From Granulosicoccus sp045106475 (GTDB lineage: Bacteria; Pseudomonadota; Gammaproteobacteria; Granulosicoccales; Granulosicoccaceae), in assembly GCA_045106475.1 (NCBI GenBank), contig JBGCEO010000093.1, positions 5,247 through 69,246 on the forward strand: a DNA stretch of 64,000 bases. Direction: 5' to 3'. The position numbers and the translations under genes were made by a program. The notes beneath the pieces were generated by a model. It saw nothing but the letters and a program-made list of their open reading frames with translations. It did not search any database and was not told where the DNA came from. Positions 1 through 8,514 of the stretch are shown here, one piece after another (position 1 is the stretch's first letter; each line of letters begins with the position of its first letter).

Positions 1-816
1 TTCGAAACCATTGGTGATCGCCTACAGTCCAGGCTTGAATTGCTGGCAATCAAGCCAGAGCGCGTATTAGATCTCGGCTGCCGCAGCGGTTACCAGCTGA
101 ACGCATTGCAACAGCGTTACCCGGATGCTCAGGTGATCGGCGCAGATCCAGCCCCGGGCTTACCCGAATCGATGCCCGGTTCCTGGCCCTCATGGCTGCG
201 CCGGCGTCCTAGAATGGCTGAGCGTGTGGCTTGTGACCCTCACGCTTTGCCGTTTGCGAACGAGAGCTTCGATCTGGTGGTCTCAAACCTGATGCTCCCT
301 TGGTGCCATTCGCCCCATCGTGTGTTTGAAGAAGCCGCCCGTATTCTTTGCCCGGGAGGAGCTTTCATGTTTACCAGCGCAGGCCCCGATACTCTGCTCG
401 AATACCGAGCTGCCTGGGCTCGAGTCGACAGTCAGCTGCACAGTTTTGGCCTGATTGACATGCATGATCTTGGTGACACTTTGATGGCATCGGGTTTTGC
501 TGCACCGGTGCTGGATCGCGATAATCTTATCGTCGACTACCCCAGTATTGATGCGCTGCAGGAAGAGCTGCGCTTTGTGGGTGCCGCCAATCTGGCAATG
601 GGACGGCGCCAGGGGCTCATGTCTCGAGCAGTGCGGTGCAGGCTTCAGGAAGCTGTCACAGCGGGCGCTCGATTCAGCGTTACGCTGGAGCTGGTTCAAG
701 GCCATGGGTGGAAGGGCGAGCTAACTCCCACGCTTCAAAGCAGTGATGACGGCTATAAAGTGTCCGTGGACAGCTTGCGTGGATCCTGGAAGGGTAACTT
801 CGCGCGTCGTCGTTGA
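1..816 (+). CDS. bioC: Malonyl-ACP O-methyltransferase BioC-like, 5' end missing
   Basis: The reading frame is open from the first base, so the gene starts upstream of the window; 271 residues are visible. It is a class I SAM-dependent methyltransferase. The SAM-binding loop is DLGCRSG (visible residues 24-30), followed by DPHALPF and SNLMLPW. The segment GPDTLLEYR...DMHDLGD...GFAAPVLD is characteristic of BioC, which methylates malonyl-ACP to start pimelate synthesis for biotin. The loop has Arg where the family normally has Gly (DLGCGTG), a substitution worth noting. Other bio genes would be expected just upstream but lie outside the window. A less specific SAM methyltransferase is the alternative. 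Confidence 0.75.
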   Translation, partial: FETIGDRLQSRLELLAIKPERVLDLGCRSGYQLNALQQRYPDAQVIGADPAPGLPESMPGSWPSWLRRRPRMAERVACDPHALPFANESFDLVVSNLMLPWCHSPHRVFEEAARILCPGGAFMFTSAGPDTLLEYRAAWARVDSQLHSFGLIDMHDLGDTLMASGFAAPVLDRDNLIVDYPSIDALQEELRFVGAANLAMGRRQGLMSRAVRCRLQEAVTAGARFSVTLELVQGHGWKGELTPTLQSSDDGYKVSVDSLRGSWKGNFARRR

Positions 817-939
817 TGTGAACGGCATGACATTCGCTGAGGTAACAAGCGCTCAACCAAACTTTACAGTTGCACGTACATAGACGAAAATAGACGTTAG
901 ATTCGACCGGTCGGGTCGATAACTGATAATTTCCTGCCA

Positions 940-1413
940 ATGATCGAAGTACAGGACAATAAAGGTAAGTCGACCCGGCTTATCGTTATGGCGAATCAGT
1001 CCATGAGCTGGCGAGCGAATCTGTATCTGGCTGCTAGCCTGGGATTCATTTGTATGGGTGTAGCGATTGCTATGGCTGCCTACGGATTATGGATGGTTAT
1101 TCCATTTGCGGGTGCTGAGGTCGTGTTAATAGTGGTTTGTCTTTACCTGACGTTAAAAAGATTGTCTAGAAAAGAGATAATTACGGTAGACAATGAGGCG
1201 ATAAAGCTCGAGTGGGGCTACAATCAACCGGATGTCACTGTAAACTTGCCACGTCGGTGGAGCCGTCTGCGATACTACTGTGCTGACAGCCCCTTTGAAG
1301 TGGGTGATTTGAGTGTTTCGGCGCACGGCAAACGCTACGAGCTTGGCCAGTGCCTGAATCGTGAAGAAAAGAAAACGTTGTACACAGAATTACAGGCAGT
1401 GCTGGCAAAGTAG
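940..1413 (+). CDS. DUF2244 family membrane protein
   Basis: A 157-residue protein with two adjacent hydrophobic segments (about residues 28-47 and 52-70) in the N-terminal half and a soluble C-terminal domain. The stretch from TRLIVMANQSMSWR onward fits the DUF2244 family, often found directly before coxB. Starting at ATG 940 keeps the conserved strand before the first membrane helix; an internal Met at residue 17 would remove it. It lies 67 bases before coxB on the same strand. The function is unknown; a link to oxidase assembly is inferred from position only. Confidence 0.75.
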   Translation: MIEVQDNKGKSTRLIVMANQSMSWRANLYLAASLGFICMGVAIAMAAYGLWMVIPFAGAEVVLIVVCLYLTLKRLSRKEIITVDNEAIKLEWGYNQPDVTVNLPRRWSRLRYYCADSPFEVGDLSVSAHGKRYELGQCLNREEKKTLYTELQAVLAK

Positions 1414-1480
1414 CGTTTCGCTTCAGGTGCCGGCATTGGGTATTGAAAGATTTCGATTTTGAAAATTTGGAGAGTGGTTT

Positions 1481-2719
1481 ATGACGTCTAACGTATCCCG
1501 TTGGGCGCTTCTGTTGTTGGTCGCGCTTTTGTTGCCGGTGGGCGCATGGGCAGACTGGGGAGCGCTGAACATGACGAAGGGGGTGACGGAAATCAGCAAT
1601 GAGGTTTATCACCTCCATATGCGGATTTTCTATATATGTTGTGCGATCGGCGCGGCGGTTTTCGCTGTGATGATTGTATCAATGTACCTTCATCGTAAAT
1701 CCAGGGGCGCAAAACCTGCTGACTTCCACGAGAGTACAACAGTCGAAATTGTCTGGACCATTGTGCCGCTTGTCATCCTGATTGCTATGGCCATACCGGC
1801 GGCCAGAGTGTTAATCAAGATGGAAGACTTCAGCGACTCCGAAATGTCGATAAAAGTCACCGGTTATCAGTGGCGTTGGCAGTACGAATATATGGATAGC
1901 GGTGTGTCTTTCTACAGCCAGCTGCACCCCGAGCACAACAAAGCGCGACAGCAAGGTGCTGATGTAGATCTCGCCTCAACTTTTCCGGGCAAAGACTTTA
2001 ATGGTGACGAGCCGGTCTACCTGCGTGAAGTCGATAACGAGCTGGTCGTGCCAGTCGGCAAGAAAATTCGTTTTCTGCATACGGCTGCTGATGTTATTCA
2101 CTCCTGGTGGGTTGAAGATCTAGCCATCAAGAAGGACGCTATCCCAGGGTTTATCAATGAGAACTGGGCGCGTATCAATGAACCCGGTATCTATCGAGGC
2201 AAATGTGCCGAGCTCTGTGGTCGAGACCATGGGTTTATGCCGATTGTTGTTCGTGCCGTGCCTCAAGAAGAATTTGACATCTGGATTGCTGAAAAACAGC
2301 AGGCGATGGCTTCAGCTGCCGGTGCTGCAGAGCGCCAATGGAATCACCAGGAACTCGTGACTGCGGGCAAACAGGTTTATCAGGCAAACTGCATGAGCTG
2401 TCATCAGGCCGAAGGCCAAGGTATCCCGGGCATGTTTCCGGCTATTGCTGGCAGTGATGTCGCTACAGGTAGCATTGACACGCACATAAGTACCGTCATG
2501 AATGGTGTCGAAGGCACCTTGATGTCTCAGTTTAGTGGTGCGCTTTCCGATGCCGACATCGCTGCAGTCATTACCTATCAGCGAAATGCCTTCGGTAACG
2601 ACACTGGCGACACCTTGCAGCCTGCGCATATTAAGTCTCTGCGCGATGGCATCGATTTAAAAGTGCCAAGCAATGTTGCTGCAGTCCAGGATTTAAACCT
2701 TAATACAGGAGTCAACTGA
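1481..2719 (+). CDS. coxB: Cytochrome c oxidase subunit II with C-terminal cytochrome c domain
   Basis: Subunit II of an aa3-type oxidase, carrying the CuA centre that takes electrons from cytochrome c. A signal peptide (about residues 1-24) is followed by two membrane helices and a periplasmic cupredoxin domain. CuA ligands are His207, Cys242, Cys246, His250 and Met253 (KCAELCGRDHGFM). A fused c-type domain follows, with CMSCH at residues 304-308, so heme c is bound covalently. The 412-residue length reflects this fusion, which is common in pseudomonad-type aa3 oxidases. A strong ribosome binding site (GGAGAG, 1469-1474) supports the ATG at 1481. The stop codon overlaps the ctaD start (TGATG), so the two are probably translationally coupled. 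Confidence 0.95.
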   Translation: MTSNVSRWALLLLVALLLPVGAWADWGALNMTKGVTEISNEVYHLHMRIFYICCAIGAAVFAVMIVSMYLHRKSRGAKPADFHESTTVEIVWTIVPLVILIAMAIPAARVLIKMEDFSDSEMSIKVTGYQWRWQYEYMDSGVSFYSQLHPEHNKARQQGADVDLASTFPGKDFNGDEPVYLREVDNELVVPVGKKIRFLHTAADVIHSWWVEDLAIKKDAIPGFINENWARINEPGIYRGKCAELCGRDHGFMPIVVRAVPQEEFDIWIAEKQQAMASAAGAAERQWNHQELVTAGKQVYQANCMSCHQAEGQGIPGMFPAIAGSDVATGSIDTHISTVMNGVEGTLMSQFSGALSDADIAAVITYQRNAFGNDTGDTLQPAHIKSLRDGIDLKVPSNVAAVQDLNLNTGVN

Positions 2720-4350
2720 TGAGTTCTCAAGATGTCACTCACCATGCGGCAGATGACCACAACCACGATCACGGCGATGATCATGACCACCACGGTCCCG
2801 CACCGGGGCTCATGCGCTGGGTAACCACGACCAATCACAAAGATATCGGAACGCTGTACCTGTGGTTCTCCCTGATCATGTTTTTTATCGGCGGAGCCAT
2901 GGCTCTGGTCATCCGCGCTGAGCTGTTTCAACCGGGCATCCAGATCGTCGACCCGATGTTCTTTAACTCCATGACGACTATGCATGCCATCGTCATGATC
3001 TTCGGTGTGGTCATGCCTGCTTTTGTGGGTCTTGCCAACTGGATGATTCCGATGATGATCGGGGCACCGGACATGGCTCTGCCACGTCTCAACAACTGGT
3101 CTTTCTGGATTATGCCGTTTGCATTCACCATCATGCTGTCCACTTTGTTCATGGACAGTGGTGGCCCTGCGGGTGGTTGGACACTTTATCCGCCGTTGGT
3201 TTTACAGATGGGGGATAGTTTTGCCTTTGTGATCTTTGCCATCCACTTCCTGGGTATTTCCTCGGTCATGGGCTCGATCAATATCGTTGCCACAATCTTC
3301 AATATGCGACCGCCTGGCATGACCTTCATGAAGATGCCGATGTTTGTTTGGACCTGGCTCATCACGGCTTATCTATTGATCGCTACAATTCCCGTGTTTG
3401 CCGGGGCTGTAACAATGCTACTAACCGATCGTTTTTTCGGTACCAGCTTCTTCAGTGCGGCAGGTGGTGGTGATCCGGTTATGTTCCAGCATATCTTCTG
3501 GTTCTTTGGTCATCCAGAGGTATACATTCTTATATTGCCGGCCTTCGGTATCGTCTCCTCTATCATCCCGACATTTGCCCGTAAGCAATTATTCGGTTAC
3601 GACTCCATGGTCTACGCCACAGCATCAATAGCGTTCCTCTCTTTTATTGTTTGGGCGCATCATATGTTCACAACCGGCATGCCTTTGGCTGGTGAGCTGT
3701 TTTTCATGTTTTCAACCATGATGATCTCGGTGCCTACTGGCGTAAAGGTCTTCAACTGGGTTGCAACCATGTGGCGTGGCTCCATGACGTTTGAAACGCC
3801 GATGCTATTCGCTATTGGTTTTGTCATCATGTTTACCGTTGGTGGTTTGTCTGGTTTGATGCTGGCCATTACCCCGGCTGATATTCAGTACCATGACACC
3901 TACTTTGTCGTTGCACATTTCCACTACGTACTGGTACCCGGCGCGATTTACTCGCTTATGGCCGCTACGTATTACTGGTTGCCAAAGTGGACCGGCAATA
4001 TGTACGACGAAACACTGGGCAAGTGGCACTTCTGGATTTCGACGGTATTTGTCAACGTTCTTTTCTTCCCAATGCACTTCGTGGGTCTTGCCGGGATGCC
4101 GCGGCGTATTCCAGACTACAGCCTGCAATTTGCAGACTGGAACATGATCGCAACGATAGGCGCTTTCGGTTTTGGTTTCAGCCAGCTGATGTTCGTATAC
4201 ATCATTGTCAAATGTGTACGAGGTGGTGAGAAGGCAACGGGTGAAGTTTGGGAAGGGGCTCGTGGTCTTGAGTGGACCGTACCTTCGCCTGCTCCTTACC
4301 ACACCTTCGAAACTGCACCAGACATTCAGCCTGCCACAGTAACTCGCTAA
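2719..4350 (+). CDS. ctaD: Cytochrome c oxidase subunit I
   Basis: Catalytic subunit of 543 residues, holding heme a and the heme a3-CuB centre where oxygen is reduced and protons are pumped. There are about twelve membrane helices. The N-terminus is unusually rich in His and Asp (about residues 7-26), a possible metal-binding tail. The CuB/cross-linked Tyr motif WFFGHPEVYILILP and the heme-ligand region YFVVAHFHYVLVPG are intact. The start overlaps the coxB stop. It needs heme A; ctaB is downstream but ctaA is not in this window. Confidence 0.97.
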   Translation: MSSQDVTHHAADDHNHDHGDDHDHHGPAPGLMRWVTTTNHKDIGTLYLWFSLIMFFIGGAMALVIRAELFQPGIQIVDPMFFNSMTTMHAIVMIFGVVMPAFVGLANWMIPMMIGAPDMALPRLNNWSFWIMPFAFTIMLSTLFMDSGGPAGGWTLYPPLVLQMGDSFAFVIFAIHFLGISSVMGSINIVATIFNMRPPGMTFMKMPMFVWTWLITAYLLIATIPVFAGAVTMLLTDRFFGTSFFSAAGGGDPVMFQHIFWFFGHPEVYILILPAFGIVSSIIPTFARKQLFGYDSMVYATASIAFLSFIVWAHHMFTTGMPLAGELFFMFSTMMISVPTGVKVFNWVATMWRGSMTFETPMLFAIGFVIMFTVGGLSGLMLAITPADIQYHDTYFVVAHFHYVLVPGAIYSLMAATYYWLPKWTGNMYDETLGKWHFWISTVFVNVLFFPMHFVGLAGMPRRIPDYSLQFADWNMIATIGAFGFGFSQLMFVYIIVKCVRGGEKATGEVWEGARGLEWTVPSPAPYHTFETAPDIQPATVTR

Positions 4351-4360
4351 TCTAGAGTCG

Positions 4361-4540
4361 ATGAGCAACGAATCCATAACATCTGCAGCTAGTGAAACGC
4401 CCGTTGCAAAACCAGAAGCTGAACAAGCTCCAGGTTTTTTTCGGCGTTATCGCTTGCCACTGGTGTTGGGATTCGTGGCTATTTGTCTGTACGCCACCAG
4501 CATTCTCTACATTCTTTACGGCAGAGGGCAGGTGGTATGA
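4361..4540 (+). CDS. Small single-pass membrane protein of the cox locus (59 aa)
   Basis: A 59-codon frame begins at ATG 4361, ten bases after the ctaD stop, and ends in a TGA that overlaps the ctaG start as ATGA (4537-4540). The N-terminal half is polar (Glu, Ala, Pro rich), followed by FFRRYRLP and one hydrophobic helix (about residues 34-53) ending GRGQVV. The tight fit between ctaD and ctaG and the ATGA coupling argue that it is translated. Short one-helix proteins occur at this place in other proteobacterial cox operons and are annotated as small oxidase assembly proteins. That role is inferred, not shown. Confidence 0.75.
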   Translation: MSNESITSAASETPVAKPEAEQAPGFFRRYRLPLVLGFVAICLYATSILYILYGRGQVV

Positions 4541-5106
4541 GTACTGACAATATGCCTGACATGCACCAGCGGTCGGTTATGCGCTCTCACGGCCGAGTCG
4601 CTGGTAAAATGTTGGCGTTGGCCTGTGCGATGTTCGGCTTTGGTTACTTGATGGTGCCGCTATATGACATTATCTGCGACATCACTGGATTGAATGGTAA
4701 AACGGGACGTGTCAGTGTGGCTTCAGTAGCACCCGTTGAAGCTGTCGTTGATGATCGCGAAGTTACTGTCGAATTTGTAGCGAGTATTAATCAGGGCGGT
4801 TCCTGGATATTTAAACCCATGGTCAAGACCATGCAGGTGGTGCCCGGTAAGCTTTATCACGCCAGCTACTATGCAGAAAATCTGACTGACAAAGCCGTTG
4901 TGGCACAAGCGACGCCCAGCGTAACGCCATTTTCCGCAGCCAAATATTTCAACAAGACGGAGTGTTTCTGTTTTACCAGACAGGAATTCGAACCCAAGGG
5001 CTCCAAGGACATGCCGCTAACTTTCATTATTGATGAAGACTTGCCCATCAATGTGGATAGGGTGACTTTGTCATACACGTTTTTCCGTTCTCCTGAACAA
5101 ACCTGA
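4537..5106 (+). CDS. ctaG: Cytochrome c oxidase assembly protein CtaG/Cox11
   Basis: Copper chaperone of the Cox11 family (189 residues), membrane-anchored with a periplasmic domain that delivers copper to the CuB site of subunit I. One helix lies at about residues 22-41 (LALACAMFGFGYLMVPLYDI). The copper-binding pair is in ECFCFTRQEF (Cys143 and Cys145), followed by the conserved PLTFIIDEDLP region. The frame is open upstream to 4483, but ATG 4537 overlaps the preceding stop as ATGA and gives the normal Cox11 N-terminus, so it is taken as the start. Confidence 0.93.
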   Translation: MSTDNMPDMHQRSVMRSHGRVAGKMLALACAMFGFGYLMVPLYDIICDITGLNGKTGRVSVASVAPVEAVVDDREVTVEFVASINQGGSWIFKPMVKTMQVVPGKLYHASYYAENLTDKAVVAQATPSVTPFSAAKYFNKTECFCFTRQEFEPKGSKDMPLTFIIDEDLPINVDRVTLSYTFFRSPEQT

Positions 5107-5166
5107 CTGACCTAACAGATTTTTTATTGACTAACTGGGTGCGCAGATACCCTCACAGGACTAGTT

Positions 5167-6036
5167 ATGAGTAGTGCCACTGGCTATTACATTCCACATG
5201 CCGCTCGATGGCCGATCGTCGGCTCAATCGGCTTGTTCATATTTTTCTATGGCTTTGCCACGTGGTTAAACCAAGGGCCATTCGGTAAAGAGATGTTCTT
5301 TATCGGTGTTGCGATAGTGGTCTTCATGATGTTTGGCTGGTTTGGAATGGTGGCCAAAGAGAGCGAATCAGGTACCTACAATAGTCAGGTGGATACCTCG
5401 TTCAGGATGTGCATGATGTGGTTCATCTTCTCAGAGGTCATGTTTTTTGCAGCCTTTTTTGGTGCATTGTTTTATGCACGAACATTTTCCGGCCCCTGGC
5501 TAGGTGGCATCGGTGGCGGTGGTGCCGATATGACTAATGCGGTTTTATACACCGGGCACGATTATGTATGGCCCAGCAATGGTCCCGGTGATATCGGTGG
5601 CAAGTTCCAGCAGATGGGTTGGTTCGGTTTGCCACTTATCAATACCTTGTTGTTACTTACCAGTGGACTGACTTGTACCTTCGCACATCATGCAATTCGT
5701 GCAGGACACCGCAATCCATTCATACTTTGGTTACTGGCTACAGTTACGCTAGGATTTATCTTTGTAGGCCTGCAAGGCTATGAGTATTACCACGCTTACC
5801 ACGAATTGAACCTGAAGATGTCCAGTGGCATTTACGGTTCAACTTTCTTCCTCCTGACAGGCTTTCATGGTTTCCACGTAACGATGGGCGCCGTCATCCT
5901 GTTAGTGGTCATGCTTCGTGCCACGCGAAAGCACTTTAGCGCTGACAATCATTTTGCATTCGAGGCGGCCGCCTGGTATTGGCACTTCGTTGATGTGGTC
6001 TGGTTAGGACTGTTCATCTTTGTGTATCTGTTGTGA
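5167..6036 (+). CDS. ctaE: Cytochrome c oxidase subunit III
   Basis: Subunit III (289 residues), a seven-helix membrane protein that stabilises the oxidase core. Hallmarks are SEVMFFAAFFGALFYAR, a central insert rich in Gly before a long soluble loop, GYEYYHAYH and the C-terminal WYWHFVDVVWLGLFIFVYL. It sits 60 bases after ctaG and is the last gene before a strong hairpin terminator, so it ends the coxB-ctaD-ctaG-ctaE transcription unit. Confidence 0.96.
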   Translation: MSSATGYYIPHAARWPIVGSIGLFIFFYGFATWLNQGPFGKEMFFIGVAIVVFMMFGWFGMVAKESESGTYNSQVDTSFRMCMMWFIFSEVMFFAAFFGALFYARTFSGPWLGGIGGGGADMTNAVLYTGHDYVWPSNGPGDIGGKFQQMGWFGLPLINTLLLLTSGLTCTFAHHAIRAGHRNPFILWLLATVTLGFIFVGLQGYEYYHAYHELNLKMSSGIYGSTFFLLTGFHGFHVTMGAVILLVVMLRATRKHFSADNHFAFEAAAWYWHFVDVVWLGLFIFVYLL

Positions 6037-6066
6037 TTTGAACCAAGCACACAAGTAATCACGAAC

Positions 6067-6092
6067 AAGGGGCGGATTTTCCGCCCCTTTTC
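6067..6092 (+). terminator. Rho-independent terminator after ctaE
   Basis: A perfect 10-bp inverted repeat, AAGGGGCGGA (6067-6076) and TCCGCCCCTT (6080-6089), with a three-base loop and a short T run. It begins 30 bases after the ctaE stop and separates the oxidase structural genes from the LOG-family gene, whose start follows within 20 bases. Confidence 0.85.
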
Positions 6093-6109
6093 AATGGCAA
6101 TATCCTTAC

Positions 6110-6679
6110 ATGACAATTAATGCACTCTGTGTATTTTGCGGTTCCAGCCCTGGCGCTCGTCCGGACTACATAGCAGCCAGTGAGGCATTGGCAGACCAGC
6201 TCATCCAACGTCAAATCACATTGGTGTATGGCGGTGCACACGTCGGTACGATGGGCTCACTCGCTGATCGCATGCTTGCTGGAGGTGGTCAAGTTATCGG
6301 CGTCATACCTCAAGCTTTGGTTGATCTTGAAGTGGCGCATCGTGGTTTGACCGACCTGCAGATCGTGCCTGATATGCATGCGCGAAAAGCGGCAATGGCG
6401 GCACAGGCAGACGGATTCATTGCTTTGCCAGGCGGTTTAGGTACCTTTGAAGAGTTATTCGAGGTGTTAACCTGGGCGCAACTGGGGTTCCACTCAAAAC
6501 CCTGTGGGGTTTTAAACGTGGCAGGCTTCTATGATCGCCTTGCTGATTTTCTTGATCATGCTACAGCTGAAGGGTTTATGCGTCAGTCGCACAGGAGTCT
6601 GTTGCTTTCGGATTGTTCAGCCAATGCCTTGCTTGAGCGTTTCCTTGCCTTTGAGCCGATATCTGAACCCAAGCTCTAG
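6110..6679 (+). CDS. LOG family protein (TIGR00730), nucleotide 5'-monophosphate phosphoribohydrolase-like
   Basis: A 189-residue Rossmann-like enzyme. It starts with INALCVFCGSSPG, has VYGGAHVGTMG near residue 45 and the signature PGGLGTFEELFEVLTWAQLG near residues 104-123. The family hydrolyses cytokinin-type or other purine nucleoside 5'-monophosphates to base and ribose phosphate. In the second conserved block PGGxGTxxE is intact, so the enzyme is probably active. Placement inside a cox locus is likely incidental: a terminator lies immediately upstream and DUF2909 downstream is on the other strand. Confidence 0.88.
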   Translation: MTINALCVFCGSSPGARPDYIAASEALADQLIQRQITLVYGGAHVGTMGSLADRMLAGGGQVIGVIPQALVDLEVAHRGLTDLQIVPDMHARKAAMAAQADGFIALPGGLGTFEELFEVLTWAQLGFHSKPCGVLNVAGFYDRLADFLDHATAEGFMRQSHRSLLLSDCSANALLERFLAFEPISEPKL

Positions 6680-6703
6680 CGATTGGCTAGTGGGCAAGTT
6701 TTT

Positions 6704-7024
6704 TTACTGGCTGTTTATTGGCCGGCGACTATGGTCTGAGCCTGCATCATTTGTCGTACCGTTAGAGGTCTCACCGTTTTGTATGGAGACAGGATTTTCA
6801 GAATTCGATTCATAAAGAGGGCTCGGGTTTAGTTCTATAACCCCGGTTATGCCTGCGATGATGATGACGACAATAGCTACTATGGAAAGCCCGATACGCA
6901 AAGATAGCGCATTGACGGTGCGGTTTGATTGCCCCTTGTCTTTTACCAGAAAGTACAATCCTGAAAACAGACTGACAATGACAAAGCCAAGTAGCAGAAG
7001 AACTATAAACTTAACAAGCAGCAT
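6704..7024 (-). CDS. DUF2909-type twin-transmembrane protein
   Basis: A 106-residue protein with two hydrophobic segments (about residues 4-26 and 45-65) and a polar Ser/Asn-rich tail. The arrangement matches the small twin-transmembrane DUF2909 proteins found between coxC and SURF1 in many gammaproteobacteria. It is transcribed opposite to SURF1 with only 17 bases between the two start codons. The C-terminal tail after about residue 70 is longer than usual for the family. Function unknown. Confidence 0.7.
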   Translation of the reverse strand: MLLVKFIVLLLLGFVIVSLFSGLYFLVKDKGQSNRTVNALSLRIGLSIVAIVVIIIAGITGVIELNPSPLYESNSENPVSIQNGETSNGTTNDAGSDHSRRPINSQ

Positions 7025-7041
7025 CGCTATAGATTACCACT

Positions 7042-7812
7042 ATGCGAATACTTAACCGCCATTTTTCTCCAAAGCTTTGGGCGGTGTTGCTCTACCTGTT
7101 TCTATTCTCTTGCATGCTAATGCTTGCTAACTGGCAACTAAACAGAGCTGATCTAAAAATCAGCCTCCAGGAAGCTGCAGAGTTAGCTCAGAATGCGTCG
7201 GCAACGCCAATAGAAGATATCCCTGATCTCACTCTTGCTGCCAGCAGCTATCAGCGCGTGTCCTTACAGGGTCGCTATGATGTAGCACGTCAATTTCTAT
7301 GGGACAACAGAACTCATCAAGGCCAGGCAGGGTTTGAAACTCTGGTTCCGTTGGTACTTGCTGATGGGCGCTCTGTGTTGGTCAATAGGGGGTGGGTTGC
7401 TCCCGGCGTGTCGCGGCAACAATTGCCTTCTGTCGAGATGCCCGAGTCAGTGTTGAACCAATGGGTATCTATTGAAGGATTCCTATCAAGACCGTCTAAA
7501 GGATTTGCCAGCGGGCCTGCGGTGATAGCAGCGGCTACGTGGCCCAAATTGCTACAATACTTCGACTATGAAGCCATCGGGTTAGAACTGGGTGGGCCAA
7601 TTTTGCCCGTTATCGTACAAGCACAGGCGGTGGGCACAGATGCAGTGGGTGTCACTGTGTTAACGTCTCGGCCTGAATGGCTGAAGGCCAACTGGCAGCC
7701 TGCGGCGTCTGGGCCTGCCAAACACTATAGTTATGCGTTTCAGTGGTTTGCCATGGCTCTCGCACTGACAATTCTCTTTATCGTGGTAAACACCCACAAA
7801 ATCGAGTCCTGA
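7042..7812 (+). CDS. SURF1-family oxidase assembly protein
   Basis: A 256-residue SURF1/Shy1 homologue, needed for efficient insertion of heme a into subunit I. It has the typical topology: N-terminal helix (about residues 10-29), a periplasmic domain with FLWDNRTHQGQAGFETLVPL and VLVNRGWVAPG, and a C-terminal helix (about residues 229-250) preceded by KHYSYAFQWFAMA. All three conserved blocks of the family are present. It is followed after one base by the SCO-like gene, so these two and ctaB are probably cotranscribed. Confidence 0.93.
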   Translation: MRILNRHFSPKLWAVLLYLFLFSCMLMLANWQLNRADLKISLQEAAELAQNASATPIEDIPDLTLAASSYQRVSLQGRYDVARQFLWDNRTHQGQAGFETLVPLVLADGRSVLVNRGWVAPGVSRQQLPSVEMPESVLNQWVSIEGFLSRPSKGFASGPAVIAAATWPKLLQYFDYEAIGLELGGPILPVIVQAQAVGTDAVGVTVLTSRPEWLKANWQPAASGPAKHYSYAFQWFAMALALTILFIVVNTHKIES

Positions 7813-7813
7813 G

Positions 7814-8473
7814 ATGAGCGATTCTTCAAGCAGCTACTCCAGTAACGAACAAGCCAGCCCGGAAATCGATCCGCTCGTTCGGCGTAATTCCCGAATCAAG
7901 CTGGTATCGATTTTTGCTATTTTTGCTGTGCCTTTGATACTGGCTAGCATCTACCTGCATATGGTTCGCAGTTCTGGCGGGCAGCTCGGACTAACGTCTC
8001 GCGGCCAGCTCATCCAACCTGCCGTGCCGTTAACAGAATTCGCTTTGCAGCAACAGGATGGCGAGTTCAATCTCGATAGTGTCAGAGGAAGCTGGACACT
8101 CCTCTATATGCCTGAAGGTGAGTGTACCGATGCCTGCGAACTTAACCTATACCATATGCGTCAAGTGCGTCTTGCGCTCAATCATCGAATGGACCGGGTG
8201 CAACGGGCTGTTTTGCTTGAATCGGAAGATCAACTCAATGCCGAGCTGATAGCAGAGCACGCAGGGTTAATGGTTGCCCAGGGGAGTTTGGAGAATCAAG
8301 CCGCGCTGCGCGGACAGATACAGGCAGCAGAGGGTTCTATGGACAAGCTGGCTGATGCAATCTATCTGATCGATCCGTTTGGCAATGTAATGTTGAGATT
8401 TCCACCAGATTTACCCCCTAAATCAATGCTTAAGGATCTCAAACATCTATTAAAAGTATCCCGCATCGGTTAA
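7814..8473 (+). CDS. SCO-like thioredoxin-fold membrane protein of the cox locus
   Basis: A 219-residue protein with one N-terminal membrane helix (about residues 29-50) and a thioredoxin-like periplasmic domain. The segment LLYMPEGECTDACELNLYHMRQVR contains a CxxxC pair like that of SCO copper chaperones, and the C-terminal DPFGNVMLRFPP is also typical of the fold. Proteins of this type lie between SURF1 and ctaA/ctaB in pseudomonad-like cox loci. A role in copper delivery or thiol reduction for the CuA site is inferred from motif and context. No obvious distal SCO-type His is apparent, so it may not be a true SCO protein. Confidence 0.75.
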   Translation: MSDSSSSYSSNEQASPEIDPLVRRNSRIKLVSIFAIFAVPLILASIYLHMVRSSGGQLGLTSRGQLIQPAVPLTEFALQQQDGEFNLDSVRGSWTLLYMPEGECTDACELNLYHMRQVRLALNHRMDRVQRAVLLESEDQLNAELIAEHAGLMVAQGSLENQAALRGQIQAAEGSMDKLADAIYLIDPFGNVMLRFPPDLPPKSMLKDLKHLLKVSRIG

Positions 8474-8514
8474 CCTTGCGCAACCCAGCCAAGCCGTTAG
8501 GGCAAGGGTAGCGG

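Noticed and set aside
2578..2985. Minus-strand frame of 135 codons across the coxB/ctaD junction
   Set aside because: It is complementary to the conserved ends of two coupled genes and has low-complexity Val/Ile runs from the antisense of the His-rich tail.
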